A stretch of DNA of 64,000 bases from JACQHM01 sp964535215. GTDB lineage: Bacteria; Methylomirabilota; Methylomirabilia; Methylomirabilales; JACQHM01. Positions 15,793-26,370 of this stretch are shown in pieces. The stretch spans positions 7,751 through 71,750 of the forward strand of contig CAZHST010000015.1 in assembly GCA_964535215.1 (NCBI GenBank), given 5' to 3'. The notes below the pieces were generated by a model, which ran no database searches, had not been told where the DNA came from, and saw only the letters and a list, made by a program, of their open reading frames with translations. Made by a program: the position numbers and the translations under genes. Each line of letters opens with the position of its first letter. The first letter of the stretch is position 1.

Positions 15793-16214
15793 GAGAAGGG
15801 CTCGTCCATCTGCTGCTCTGGCTCGTGGGGCGCAGGCGCCGCTACCGGATCAGGGGCGGCAGCATGCGCCCCACGCTTTCTCCGGGCGACCAGATCCTGG
15901 TTGATCCCCTGGCCTATACCCAGACCGGCCCCAAGGAGGGGGACATTGTTGTCACCCGTCACCTCTACCGGACTGATGTTTGGATGGTCAAGCGGGTCGT
16001 CGGCGTCTTGGAGGATGGCCGCTTTTTCCTGGTCGGCGACAACCCGGATGAGAGTACGGACAGCCGTTTCTTCGGGACCGTTCCAAGATCCCTTATCCTC
16101 GGGCGCGTGGTCTTCCGCCTTCCCCGGTTTCCTTTGTCCCGAGGTTGGCAGCGATCCGACGGTGGATGGCTTGGGAGGCCTCCTGATCGCCGAAGAGGCC
16201 GATCCGGATCTTGA
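15774..16214 (+). CDS. sodX: Nickel SOD maturation protease SodX (S26-like)
   Basis: The 146-residue protein is a small signal-peptidase-like Ser/Lys protease. Catalytic S30 lies in GGSMRPTLSPGD and K73 in MVKRVVG; the GDNPDESTDSRFFG box is also typical. It cleaves the propeptide of SodN, exposing the nickel hook. It starts within sodN, the standard pairing for Ni-SOD. Family members usually end near residue 120; the last 25 residues here (Arg/Gly-rich) are an extension that overlaps, in the opposite direction, the end of the lipoprotein gene by 122 bp. Confidence 0.9.
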   Translation: MVHRWVGEGLVHLLLWLVGRRRRYRIRGGSMRPTLSPGDQILVDPLAYTQTGPKEGDIVVTRHLYRTDVWMVKRVVGVLEDGRFFLVGDNPDESTDSRFFGTVPRSLILGRVVFRLPRFPLSRGWQRSDGGWLGRPPDRRRGRSGS

Positions 16215-16530
16215 CGGTGGTCGTATCGGGCCCCGCAGGGGCGACCGACAGCGTAACCTTGGTCCCGTCGGCCCTCCTTGCCTCGATGACCCCTCCGGCG
16301 TCATCCTTTTCAGCCCTGGAGACCTGGATGTCGAGGGATTCCAGGGCCTCCAGGGAAGCCTTCCAGGTTCGTTCAAGGGAGGCCGCATAGGTGGCCTTCA
16401 GCTCCCCTTTCACGTACGCGACGGTACCCGCCCCAGCGCCCCCGGCCGCCCCGGCGACGAGCAGCACGCACCCCTCCAGCATGAGGCTTAAGGAGAGCAA
16501 GGCGAGCCAGATCCCTTTGGCCGATTCCAT
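16093..16530 (-). CDS. DUF3568-like lipoprotein
   Basis: The 145-residue product starts with a lipoprotein signal ending in LMLEGC, with lipidated Cys at residue 21. A Gly/Ala-rich stretch (AGAAGGAGAGTVAYVKGEL) follows, then a two-strand/helix repeat-like body (TWKASLEALESLDIQVSRAEKD, IEARRADGTKVTLSVAP, TTTVKIRIGLFGDQEAS), matching the DUF3568 pattern. The ATG at 16530 follows GGGAGGAGGTG. Function is unknown; an envelope location is expected. Its 3' end runs antisense into sodX for 122 bp. Confidence 0.85.
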   Translation of the reverse strand: MESAKGIWLALLSLSLMLEGCVLLVAGAAGGAGAGTVAYVKGELKATYAASLERTWKASLEALESLDIQVSRAEKDDAGGVIEARRADGTKVTLSVAPAGPDTTTVKIRIGLFGDQEASQAIHRRIAANLGTKETGEGGRPRARG

Positions 16531-16778
16531 GGTGGACACCTCCTCCCTGAACAGGTCAGGGTTGATAGAAAACACCCCCTGTTGAGAATGCAAAAAGCGA
16601 GCCATTTCCAGCCTCCTGTCAGGCCCTTTGGTCCCGTCCCACGGCACCAGATCCCGAGAGGTTGCCCTTGACAAGATCGGCCGTTTCCCTTTGGTCTTGA
16701 AGGGGGAGGTGGTTTATGGTAAGGTGAGGCTCTTTAGAGACGATGTTATCCCGGTGAGACCTCGAAAAGGGGGATGGG

Positions 16779-17018
16779 ATGTCTTTCGAAGAGGACCTTC
16801 GAGAGGAAAACAGGAAGCTTCGGCATCTTAAGCTGGTCGTCGCTCTCGCCTTAAACGTTATCCGCCAGACCGATATCTCTGTGGACGAGGCCCTGGACCT
16901 CGTGTCTGGCGTCCGGGAGCTGGCCTTGAGGCTCTTCCCGGGGAAGGAGCTGGCTTTCGAGCTGATCTATCAGCCCCGTTTCCAGCGGGCCCTGGAGGAG
17001 CGCTTCAGTCGGCCTTAA
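16779..17018 (+). CDS. Small conserved-looking soluble protein
   Basis: The 79-residue product (MSFEEDLREENRKLRHLKLV...) is charged at the N-terminus, then helical, with a DISVDEALDLVSGVRELALRLFPGK segment. It has no membrane span or metal site. AAAGGGGGATGGG precedes the ATG. The amino-acid use is normal for a real gene here, and the opposite-strand frames are poor. No family or function is recognised. The 250-bp spacer before it has a TTGACA (16668-16673) but no convincing -10. Confidence 0.6.
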   Translation: MSFEEDLREENRKLRHLKLVVALALNVIRQTDISVDEALDLVSGVRELALRLFPGKELAFELIYQPRFQRALEERFSRP

Positions 17019-17123
17019 AGCCCATAGACCCTGAAGGGGAGGTACGCTTTTGATCATGGGGAGAGGCCCAGGGGCCGCTTTGATGAGCCCTAAAGACCCT
17101 GTCGCGAGATGAAAAGGGAACGA

Positions 17124-19847
<2,724 letters not shown>

Positions 19848-19916
19848 GGCCTCTCCCTCCTCATGGTAAACTGTAAAATGGCGATCCTGTCAGGATGCCG
19901 TCGTGTCTCTCCTCCT

Positions 19917-19937
19917 CCAGGAGGTTACACCTCCTGG
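19917..19937 (-). promoter_or_regulatory. Perfect 9-bp inverted repeat upstream of acnA
   Basis: CCAGGAGGT and ACCTCCTGG are exact complements around three bases. No T-run follows on either strand, so it is not a standard terminator. It lies between the 89-residue gene and acnA and contains an AGGAGG core that would be hidden in the RNA hairpin. It could be an operator or an mRNA structure in the acnA leader; this is inference. Confidence 0.45.
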
Positions 19938-19986
19938 GGCAGGGATGCAACTCCTGATTTCTTTTTGGATAAAGATCGGTCCTCAT

Positions 19987-20256
19987 TTAGAGGGGGATCT
20001 TATGCTGTTTGCAGTAGGTGTGGAGGACAAGGATGGCCTGGTTCAGGCGTTGGAGGCGGAGGTTCTTGTGACGGATGGCGGGGATATCATCCTGGGGGAC
20101 CCCTTGGCCCCGGACCTCCCGGAGGAGGAGGTTCAGGTTGATGTGGATGGTCTTGATCTCGGCCTGGGTGAACTTCTTCAGGACGAGGGGGGTGAGGTCA
20201 ACGTAGCCTTCAGCGATATCCCTGGCAAAGGCTTTAGGGCTGCCAGCGAGGGGCAT
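19987..20256 (-). CDS. Small conserved-looking protein, unknown function
   Basis: The 89-residue protein (MPLAGSPKAFARDIAEGYVDLTPLVLKKF...) is predicted to be two or three helices: AEIKTIHINLNLLLREVRGQ and QRLNQAILVLHTYCKQHK. There is no signal or membrane segment. A good minus-strand promoter (TTGGAA-17-TATAGT) lies just upstream. The ATG at 20256 has only a weak ribosome site. It precedes acnA in the same direction. The overlapping plus-strand frame is Gly/Asp/Leu-rich and looks like a shadow. Function unknown. Confidence 0.65.
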   Translation of the reverse strand: MPLAGSPKAFARDIAEGYVDLTPLVLKKFTQAEIKTIHINLNLLLREVRGQGVPQDDIPAIRHKNLRLQRLNQAILVLHTYCKQHKIPL

Positions 20257-20299
20257 GATACGATCCTCAGAGAAGAGATGAATCGCTCGGAGCAGGAAT

Positions 20300-20328
20300 A
20301 CTATACCATGACGTTCACCATCTTCCAA
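20300..20328 (-). promoter_or_regulatory. Promoter for the 89-residue gene
   Basis: On the minus strand TTGGAA is followed after 17 bases by TATAGT (five of six -10 matches). It points toward the gene starting at 20256 and possibly acnA. Confidence 0.5.
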
Positions 20329-20356
20329 GGGGTTTGTGGAGGGTCCTCGAAAGGCA

Positions 20357-20385
20357 TTGAGGGGAGCGGTCGTTTGTGATACTAT
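20357..20385 (+). promoter_or_regulatory. Promoter for the M23 peptidase, apparently leaderless
   Basis: TTGAGG is followed after 17 bases by TACTAT. Transcription would begin at about 20391-20392, the A of the ATG itself, leaving no room for a ribosome-binding site; none is seen upstream of the ATG. Confidence 0.45.
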
Positions 20386-20391
20386 GCGGCC

Positions 20392-21591
20392 ATGTTGAAT
20401 GTCAGGCCGACTCCCCTCACGCGGTTCTCTCCCCTTCTCTTCTCGGCCGTCTCGTTCTTCCTTCTGATCTTCCTGACCTCCTTTTCTTCGTCGTGGGGCG
20501 AGAAGAAAGGCTTCAGGAAGAAGAGGGGCGTGAGCTTCTCCGGCACCATCGTCAAAGGGGAGACCTTTACAGGGGCCCTCTCGAAGCAAGGGCTTGATCA
20601 AAAGACGATCCACCACCTGATCCGGGTCCTCTCGCCTTTTCTGGACTTCCGCCGGATCCGTCCTGGCCACTCGTTTACGCTGACGCTTGACCGGCAAGGG
20701 AGGCTGCAACGCTTCCGCTACCAGCGAAGCCCGTTGGAGGTCTACGAGGTAACCGTCCAAGACGGGAACTGGCATGCTGCCAAGCGGAAGGTTGTTCTCC
20801 TGCGGAAAGTGGTGGCGGTTTCGGGAACGATCAGTTCTTCCCTTTTTGAGAGCATGGAGGCCCTCGGAGAGAAACCTCAGGTCGCCTCGGCCTTTGCCGG
20901 GATCTTCGCGTGGGATGTTGATTTCCACGATTCTCAGCCGGGGGATCGGTTCCGCTTCCTGGTGGAAAAGTTCTACAAAGGGAAGACCTTCGTGAAGTAC
21001 GGCAGGATCCTGATTGCCCAGTACGAAAGGGGGTCCAGGCGCTACACCGGTGTCTACTTCCAGGGGCGCTATTACGACCTGAATGGCCGATCTTTGAAAA
21101 AGGCCTTTCTCCGTTCTCCCCTCCGGTTCACGCGGATCAGCTCCGGATATAACAAGGCCCGGCCCCATCCCATCCTGGGCGGGGTACGGCCCCATCTCGC
21201 CATTGACTACGCTGCGCCTCATGGGACCCCCGTCTGGGCCGTGGCCGACGGTGTGGTGGAGTTTGCCGGGCGGCAGAGAGGGAACGGACTCTCGATCACC
21301 CTCCGCCACAGGGGAGGCTATAAGACCCAGTACAACCACCTTTCCCGCTTCGCCAAAAGGATCCGGCGAGGGGCCCCCGTCAAACAGGGGCAGGTCATCG
21401 GGTACGTCGGGGCCACAGGTTTGGCCACAGGCCCCCACCTGGATTACCGGGTCATGAAAAGGGGTCGGTTCGTGAATCCTTTGACCCACCAGTTCCCCAG
21501 GGGCTCCTCAGTCCCTCCTGACAAGCGTCGAGCCTTCTTCAAGGAACGGAGCCCCCTCCTGGCCCGCCTCGAGGCTGGGGCACCGTTTTAG
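20392..21591 (+). CDS. Secreted M23-family metallopeptidase
   Basis: The 399-residue protein has an N-terminal signal or anchor (FSPLLFSAVSFFLLIFLTSFSSS), a middle OapA/LysM-like region (GTIVKGETFTGALSKQGL) and a C-terminal LytM domain from about residue 255. H268 and D272 (HLAIDYAAP) are zinc ligands and H349 is the catalytic His, but the final ligand of the usual H-x-H is D351 (GPHLDYRV), a variant seen in several proteobacterial M23 proteins. It likely cuts peptidoglycan cross-links. The start seems leaderless. The 3' end overlaps the next, convergent gene by 53 bp. Confidence 0.9.
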   Translation: MLNVRPTPLTRFSPLLFSAVSFFLLIFLTSFSSSWGEKKGFRKKRGVSFSGTIVKGETFTGALSKQGLDQKTIHHLIRVLSPFLDFRRIRPGHSFTLTLDRQGRLQRFRYQRSPLEVYEVTVQDGNWHAAKRKVVLLRKVVAVSGTISSSLFESMEALGEKPQVASAFAGIFAWDVDFHDSQPGDRFRFLVEKFYKGKTFVKYGRILIAQYERGSRRYTGVYFQGRYYDLNGRSLKKAFLRSPLRFTRISSGYNKARPHPILGGVRPHLAIDYAAPHGTPVWAVADGVVEFAGRQRGNGLSITLRHRGGYKTQYNHLSRFAKRIRRGAPVKQGQVIGYVGATGLATGPHLDYRVMKRGRFVNPLTHQFPRGSSVPPDKRRAFFKERSPLLARLEAGAPF

Positions 21592-22498
21592 CGAGCATGA
21601 TAAGTTCTCGGGCCACCTTTTTTCCCCGGAGGTGCTTCCTCACCTCCTCCGGTGGGAGGAGCCCCTCCTCGGAGATGACCCCTGTCAAGAGCTGGAGGGG
21701 CGTCGGCTCAAAGAGGCGGTTGATCACCGTGACAGCCTTCGGCGGCCGCCTCCAGATCTCCCCCGGCTTCTCTCCCCTGATCCTGAAGAACCGCTCTAGG
21801 GGCTTCGGGAGGAACTTTTGGGTGTCACACAGGACGTAGGAGGGAACCTGTTTAACATGGGCGGCCAGGGCCAGGGCGTAGGTCCCGACCTTGTTGATGA
21901 CACCGGCGGTTTGGACCGCGTCGGCCCCCACCAAACAGAGGTCCGCTTGGTGCACGAGGCCGGGAAGGGCCGCATCCACAACCAGGGTGACGGGGATGCC
22001 CTTCGCCGCCAGGAGCTTCGCCAGGTTCCGACCTTCTCCCCCCGGCCTCCCCTCGGAGCAGAGGACGGAGAATCGGACCCCCTGTCGTCGGGTCAGGAGG
22101 AAGGTGTTCAGGATCGTCGAGCTGTACGAGTAGGTGAGCACGGTTTCGGCCCTCTGGAGAAGGCCCGCTCCCCTTTTGGCCACCTGCTCTGACGCCGCCT
22201 GCATCCTGGCGAGGAAATTGCAGGCTTCCTCTTCGATGACCTCGGGGGTGACCCTTTTCCTCGTCCCCTCCAGCGCGAGCCACAGGGTGTTCACGAGGTT
22301 TAGGAGAGGGGCCATGGAAGGTTGGGCTTGAAGCAGCCTTCTGGTAAAGGTGGAGAATCGGGCGAGAAAGCGTTCAGGGGAAAGATCCCGTGACCCTTCC
22401 ACGAACAGGAGGGTGGCCTGAACAGCCTTTCCCGCCAGCTCCAAGGCCCCCGAGGTCTGATCCCGTTCAATGGCCTGAAGGAGCCTCATCCACTCCAT
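21539..22498 (-). CDS. IF-2B family protein (MtnA / ribose-bisphosphate isomerase-like)
   Basis: The 319-residue protein has a helical N-terminus and a Rossmann-like C-terminal domain with VLTYSYSSTILNTFL, SVLCSEGRPGGEGRNLAKLLAAKGIPVTLVVD and LVGADAVQTAGVINKVGTYALALAA, the signature of the eIF-2B alpha / methylthioribose-1-phosphate isomerase superfamily. The SEGRPGGEG and GADAV motifs hold the sugar-phosphate site, so a phosphosugar isomerase is likely. The exact substrate is unclear, and bacterial proteins of this type are often simply annotated as IF-2B homologues. It overlaps the M23 gene at the 3' end. Confidence 0.85.
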   Translation of the reverse strand: MEWMRLLQAIERDQTSGALELAGKAVQATLLFVEGSRDLSPERFLARFSTFTRRLLQAQPSMAPLLNLVNTLWLALEGTRKRVTPEVIEEEACNFLARMQAASEQVAKRGAGLLQRAETVLTYSYSSTILNTFLLTRRQGVRFSVLCSEGRPGGEGRNLAKLLAAKGIPVTLVVDAALPGLVHQADLCLVGADAVQTAGVINKVGTYALALAAHVKQVPSYVLCDTQKFLPKPLERFFRIRGEKPGEIWRRPPKAVTVINRLFEPTPLQLLTGVISEEGLLPPEEVRKHLRGKKVARELIMLAKTVPQPRGGPGGGSVP

Positions 22499-22575
22499 GA
22501 TCAGTACCCCTTTCCCCCCTCAGGGCGGGGATGGGTGAGGGGGTGGAATGAGGGGCTTGCCGCTCACAGCCACGT

Positions 22576-22581
22576 TATAAT
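22576..22581 (+). promoter_or_regulatory. Perfect -10 box (TATAAT) before the cinA-like gene
   Basis: TATAAT lies 18 bp before the GTG at 22599, but the -35 position is poorly conserved. AGGGGAAG lies between it and the start codon. Confidence 0.35.
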
Positions 22582-22598
22582 AATACAGGGGAAGTACG

Positions 22599-23450
22599 GT
22601 GCTCAAGGTTGCCATCATCGCTATCGGCAGGGAGCTTCTCACCGGACGGGTCCGGGATGCGAACGCTTCCTGGCTGGCCCGTCGGGTGACCAGGTTGGGT
22701 GGTCGGGTTCAGCGGATGACCATTGTGGACGACGACCCAGCCCAGATCGCCCGAGAGCTTCAACGCTCCTTGGAGGACGGGGTTTCTGTTGTCCTCACGG
22801 CGGGAGGCCTGGGGCCGACGGCCGACGATCGGACGCTTCAAGGGATCGCCCTCGCCTTCGGCCGGGCCCTGGTCCTTCACCAGGGGGCCCTCCAGATGGT
22901 CAAGGAACGATATGAAGCCCTGGCGGCTGGAGGGGCTGTTCAGGAGACCGACCTGACCGAGAGCCGAAAGAAGATGGCCATCCTCCCCGAGGGCGCCATC
23001 CCCCTCCCAAACCCGGTGGGGGCTGCCCCTGCTGTTCTTTTCCAGCTCCAGGGACTGACCACCATCGCCCTTCCGGGTGTCCCGGCAGAACTCATGGCGA
23101 TCTTCGAGGCTTCGGTCCTCCATCTCCTCTTGAAGATGACCCCCGAAACAGCCTATCAGGAGCGGGCGTTGGTCACCCCCATCGGGGACGAATCCCTCTT
23201 AGCCCCCCTCCTGGAGGAGGTCATGAGGAGGATTCCCCAGGTTTACCTCAAATCCCGGGCGACCCATTTCGGCCCCCAGGTGAAGCTGGAGGTGGTCTTG
23301 AGCACGTCGGCTCGGACAAAAGAGGAGGCCGAAGCCGTCCTTCAAGCGGCGGAGGCTGCCCTGGAGCAGGCCATCAGGGCTCAAACAGGGCTCTCACCGG
23401 CTCTTGGTCTCCACAAGGAAAAGGAACAGCAGGGCGGCGAAGAAGGCTAG
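22599..23450 (+). CDS. CinA N-terminal (molybdopterin-binding/MoaB-like) domain protein
   Basis: The 283-residue protein matches the first domain of CinA: VAIIAIGRELLTGRVRDANASWLAR, TAGGLGPTADDRTLQGIA and TIALPGVPAELMAIFE. It lacks the C-terminal NMN-deamidase (PncC) domain of full CinA (about 420 residues). The domain is thought to act as an ADP-ribose or NAD-related pyrophosphatase; this is family knowledge, not shown here. It starts with GTG after AGGGGAAG. The 3' end overlaps the convergent MFS gene by 57 bp, which may have trimmed or fixed its end. Confidence 0.87.
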   Translation: MLKVAIIAIGRELLTGRVRDANASWLARRVTRLGGRVQRMTIVDDDPAQIARELQRSLEDGVSVVLTAGGLGPTADDRTLQGIALAFGRALVLHQGALQMVKERYEALAAGGAVQETDLTESRKKMAILPEGAIPLPNPVGAAPAVLFQLQGLTTIALPGVPAELMAIFEASVLHLLLKMTPETAYQERALVTPIGDESLLAPLLEEVMRRIPQVYLKSRATHFGPQVKLEVVLSTSARTKEEAEAVLQAAEAALEQAIRAQTGLSPALGLHKEKEQQGGEEG

Positions 23451-24608
23451 CGAAGCGCCGACGGTGAAGGCGAAGGGGGCGCCAAAGTGCTCCCAGAGGA
23501 AGCCCATAAGGAGACTCGCCGGAAGGGCGGTGAAGCCGATGGTTGCGTGGTACAGGCCAAAGGCTGTGGCCTGGGCCCGGGCGGGGACCAGATCTGCCAC
23601 CAGCGCCCGCTCCACCCCTTCGGTCAAGCCGAAGAAGAGGCCGTAGAAGGCGAAGAGGCCCCAGATCTGCCAGGCCGCTTCCGCGTTCGCGAAGCCAAGA
23701 TACGCGGCCCCGTACACGATCCACCCGCTCAGAATCCCGACCTTTCGACCGAAGCGATCCGAGAGCATCCCTCCAGGCACCGAGCTGCCACTCTTGACGA
23801 TGTGGAGGAGGAGCCAGAGGAGGGGGAGGTGGGCGCTGGCGATCCCGACCTGTTCCGCCCTGAGAAGCAGAAAGGCGTCGCTGGAGTTTCCCAGGGTGAA
23901 GAGGGCAACGATCAGGAGGAAGATTGTGAAACGGCGGTCGAAGGGCTTCAGGGGAGGGCCAGGGGCGGGAGCCCCCCTTGAAGTCTTCAGCGGGCCCTCT
24001 TGGACCAAGCTGACGAGGAGCGCGACCGAGAGGGCGGCTGGGATGGAGGAGAGCCAAAAGATCGCCCGTAAGCTTCCCCGAACGAGGGGAAGCAGGAGGA
24101 AGGCGATCAGAGGGCCGAAGACGGCCCCCAGGTGGTCCATCGCCCGGTGGAGGCCGAAGGCCTTGCCCCGGATCGTCTCGTCGGTGGAGTCGGCGATGAG
24201 GGCATCCCGGGGCGAAGTCCGGAGACCCTTCCCCATCCGATCCACGAAGCGTAACACCAGGACATGCCAGGGGAAGGTCGCCATGGCCATGAAGGGCCTG
24301 GTCGAGGAGGAGAGGGTGTAGCCAACGACCACGAGGGCCTTCCGTCGCTTCAAACGATCCGAGAGCCAGCCGGAGAGGAGCTTCAACAGGCTCGCGGTGG
24401 TCTCGGCAATCCCTTCCACGAGCCCTACGAAGGTGGTGCTGGCCCCCAAGACCTTGGTCAGAAAGGCCGGGAGGAAGGGGTAGATCATCTCGGTGCTCAC
24501 GTCGGTCAGGAGGCTGACCCCTCCCAGGACGTATACGTTACGCCCTACCTTCTTCAAGGGCTCCCTCCCATCCGCGGTCGTTCCTGGAACCGGCTTCTCG
24601 GCGATCAT
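23394..24608 (-). CDS. MFS transporter
   Basis: The 404-residue protein has about twelve membrane helices. The MFS loop 2-3 motif appears as GWLSDRLKRRKALVVVG, with a similar GMLSDRFGRKVGILSG in the second half, showing the two-fold repeat. FVDRMGKGLRTSPRDALIADS is characteristic of a subfamily of uncharacterised carriers related to sugar or drug exporters. Substrate is unknown. I begin at 24608, where GGGAGGAGGAC precedes ATG; the open frame extends 39 codons upstream but runs across its own promoter. Confidence 0.88.
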   Translation of the reverse strand: MIAEKPVPGTTADGREPLKKVGRNVYVLGGVSLLTDVSTEMIYPFLPAFLTKVLGASTTFVGLVEGIAETTASLLKLLSGWLSDRLKRRKALVVVGYTLSSSTRPFMAMATFPWHVLVLRFVDRMGKGLRTSPRDALIADSTDETIRGKAFGLHRAMDHLGAVFGPLIAFLLLPLVRGSLRAIFWLSSIPAALSVALLVSLVQEGPLKTSRGAPAPGPPLKPFDRRFTIFLLIVALFTLGNSSDAFLLLRAEQVGIASAHLPLLWLLLHIVKSGSSVPGGMLSDRFGRKVGILSGWIVYGAAYLGFANAEAAWQIWGLFAFYGLFFGLTEGVERALVADLVPARAQATAFGLYHATIGFTALPASLLMGFLWEHFGAPFAFTVGASLAFFAALLFLFLVETKSR

Positions 24609-24634
24609 GCCCTGTCCTCCTCCCTGCCCCGCAC

Positions 24635-24662
24635 AGTAAAGGGTGGTCAGCCCCTTTGTCAA
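24635..24662 (-). promoter_or_regulatory. Promoter for the MFS gene
   Basis: On the minus strand a consensus TTGACA is followed after 16 bases by TTTACT, ending about 27 bp before the chosen ATG at 24608. Confidence 0.55.
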
Positions 24663-24693
24663 GCCCTTTCTCCTGGAGGAGCCGAGGTTTCCC

Positions 24694-24721
24694 TTGCAAA
24701 GTCCTCCAGATCTGCTAAAAT
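24694..24721 (+). promoter_or_regulatory. Promoter for the ftsE-ftsX block
   Basis: TTGCAA is followed after 16 bases by TAAAAT, one base from the consensus -10. It diverges from the MFS promoter on the other strand. Confidence 0.5.
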
Positions 24722-24792
24722 CCATTTCCGATCTTCACCCTGGAATCAGGCATAAGTCTTGCAACAAAGGGGGGAGGAGGACGGCGGGAGTC

Positions 24793-25455
24793 GTGATCCA
24801 GATGTTCCATGTCTCCAAGATCTACGGGAGGGATGTTGAAGCCCTCTCCGACATCACCCTTTCCGTCAAGAAGGGGGAGTTTGTGTTCATCGCCGGGGCG
24901 AGCGGGGCGGGGAAAACGACCCTCTTACGGCTGATCTACCGGGACGAGCTCCCTACCTCCGGCCAGATCCTGGTGAACGGTCGGAACGTGGTAAAGCTCC
25001 CTCAGCGTCACATCCCCTCCCTTCGCCGGAGCATCGGGATTATCTTCCAGGACTTTAAGCTTGTGAAGGACTGGTCGGTCTTTGAAAACCTGGCCCTCGT
25101 CTACCGGATCAGAGGACTCCCGGCCTGGATCGGCCAGCGCAAGGTCAAGCAACTGCTAAAAGCTGTCGGGCTCTCCCACAAGGCCCATCTCTTCCCCTAC
25201 CAGCTCTCCGGAGGGGAGCAGCAGCGGGTGGCCATCGCCCGGGCCTTGATGAACGATCCCTCGATCCTCCTGGCCGACGAGCCCACGGGAAACCTGGATG
25301 AAGAGTTTGCCGCCGACGTGATGCGGTTCCTCCGGGAGATCAACGCCCGCGGGACCACCGTCATCGTCGCCACCCACAACCTCCGGATCGTCGAGGAGAT
25401 GGGGAAGCGGGCCATCTTCCTGAAGAAGGGTCGGATTGTGGAGGAGCGGGCTTAA
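24793..25455 (+). CDS. ftsE: Cell division ATP-binding protein FtsE
   Basis: The 220-residue ABC ATPase has the FtsE opening IQMFHVSKIYGRDVEALSDITLSVKKGEF, Walker A (AGASGAGKTT), the LSGGEQQRVAIARAL signature, Walker B (SILLADEPTG) and the switch His (ATHN). It works with FtsX in the inner membrane to activate periplasmic cell-wall hydrolysis at the septum. GTG at 24793 is the likely start. FtsX follows after 9 bp and an EnvC-like protein after that, the standard functional set. Confidence 0.95.
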   Translation: MIQMFHVSKIYGRDVEALSDITLSVKKGEFVFIAGASGAGKTTLLRLIYRDELPTSGQILVNGRNVVKLPQRHIPSLRRSIGIIFQDFKLVKDWSVFENLALVYRIRGLPAWIGQRKVKQLLKAVGLSHKAHLFPYQLSGGEQQRVAIARALMNDPSILLADEPTGNLDEEFAADVMRFLREINARGTTVIVATHNLRIVEEMGKRAIFLKKGRIVEERA

Positions 25456-25464
25456 AAGTGGGCC

Positions 25465-26358
25465 ATGGGGGATCGGGCGAGGTACATGCTGCGGGAAGCC
25501 CTGGTCAACCTCCGACGGAGTGGGTGGGTAGGCCTGGCCTCCATCAGCACCATCACCATCTCGTTTTTGATCATAGGGATCTTCCTGCTCTTGACCCTCC
25601 GCTTGAACGCCGTGGTGGCCGAGTGGAAGGAAGGGTTTCAGGTGGTGGTCTTCCTGGAAGATGGGATCACCCGGGAGCAGCTCGACCTTCTTCGAAAAAG
25701 GCTGGAGCGGGAGAACGCCGTCAAGGCCGTGGCCTATACGTCAAAGGAAGAGGCCCTGGCGAAGTTTCGTCAGGAATTCCGAGGGAACGAGAGCTTGCTG
25801 GAAGGGCTGGGGAACCCCCTCCCTGCCTCTTTCCAGCTTAAGATCAGGGAGGAGTACCAAACCCCGGAGGCCCTCAAGCAGCTCACCACGTTCTTAGGCC
25901 GGCTGGAAGGGGTGGAGGACGTCGTCTATGGCCAGGAGTGGGTGGAGCACCTCTCGATGATCGTCCAGGTGTTAAAGGTCTTGGGGGTCGGCATCGGGGG
26001 GGTGTTGGCCGTGGGTTCCCTCTTAATCGTTTCCAACACGATCCGCTTGGGCGTCTACGCCAGGGCTGAGGAGATCGAGATCATGCGGCTGGTGGGGGCC
26101 AGCCGTGCCTATATCGGGACCCCGTTTATCTTGGAAGGCTTCTTCCAGGGGCTGCTGGGTTCCACCGTGGCCCTCCTTTTCCTCTTCGGGGCCCATCAGC
26201 TTGCCCTCAGGCAATTGAACCTCTCGCCGGCGTCGTTTTACGGGTTGGGGATGGCATGGGCCCTCCCTCCGTGGATGAGCGTTGGGATGGTGGGTGCCGG
26301 GGCCCTGATCGGGGCCTTCGGGAGCCTCTTGGCGGTCATGCGGTTTCTAAAGCTGTAG
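25465..26358 (+). CDS. ftsX: Cell division permease FtsX
   Basis: The 297-residue protein has one N-terminal membrane helix (LASISTITISFLIIGIFLLLT), a periplasmic domain of about 110 residues with FQVVVFLEDGITREQLD, then three C-terminal helices with ADEEIEIMRLVGASRAYIGTPF-like FtsX loop (residues near 205-225). It is the membrane partner of FtsE and passes ATP-driven motion to a periplasmic activator. Spacing of 9 bp after ftsE and 12 bp before the next gene indicates one operon. Confidence 0.95.
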   Translation: MGDRARYMLREALVNLRRSGWVGLASISTITISFLIIGIFLLLTLRLNAVVAEWKEGFQVVVFLEDGITREQLDLLRKRLERENAVKAVAYTSKEEALAKFRQEFRGNESLLEGLGNPLPASFQLKIREEYQTPEALKQLTTFLGRLEGVEDVVYGQEWVEHLSMIVQVLKVLGVGIGGVLAVGSLLIVSNTIRLGVYARAEEIEIMRLVGASRAYIGTPFILEGFFQGLLGSTVALLFLFGAHQLALRQLNLSPASFYGLGMAWALPPWMSVGMVGAGALIGAFGSLLAVMRFLKL

Positions 26359-26370
26359 GGGGTGTGAACG

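Noticed and set aside
16668..16696. Promoter before the 79-residue gene based on TTGACA
   Set aside because: The position 17 bp downstream reads TTGGTC, too poor for a -10 box; no better partner found.
20257..21489. Upstream extension of the 89-residue minus-strand gene to a 500-codon frame
   Set aside because: The extension lies opposite the M23 peptidase and has shadow-like composition; only the last 89 codons look like a real protein.
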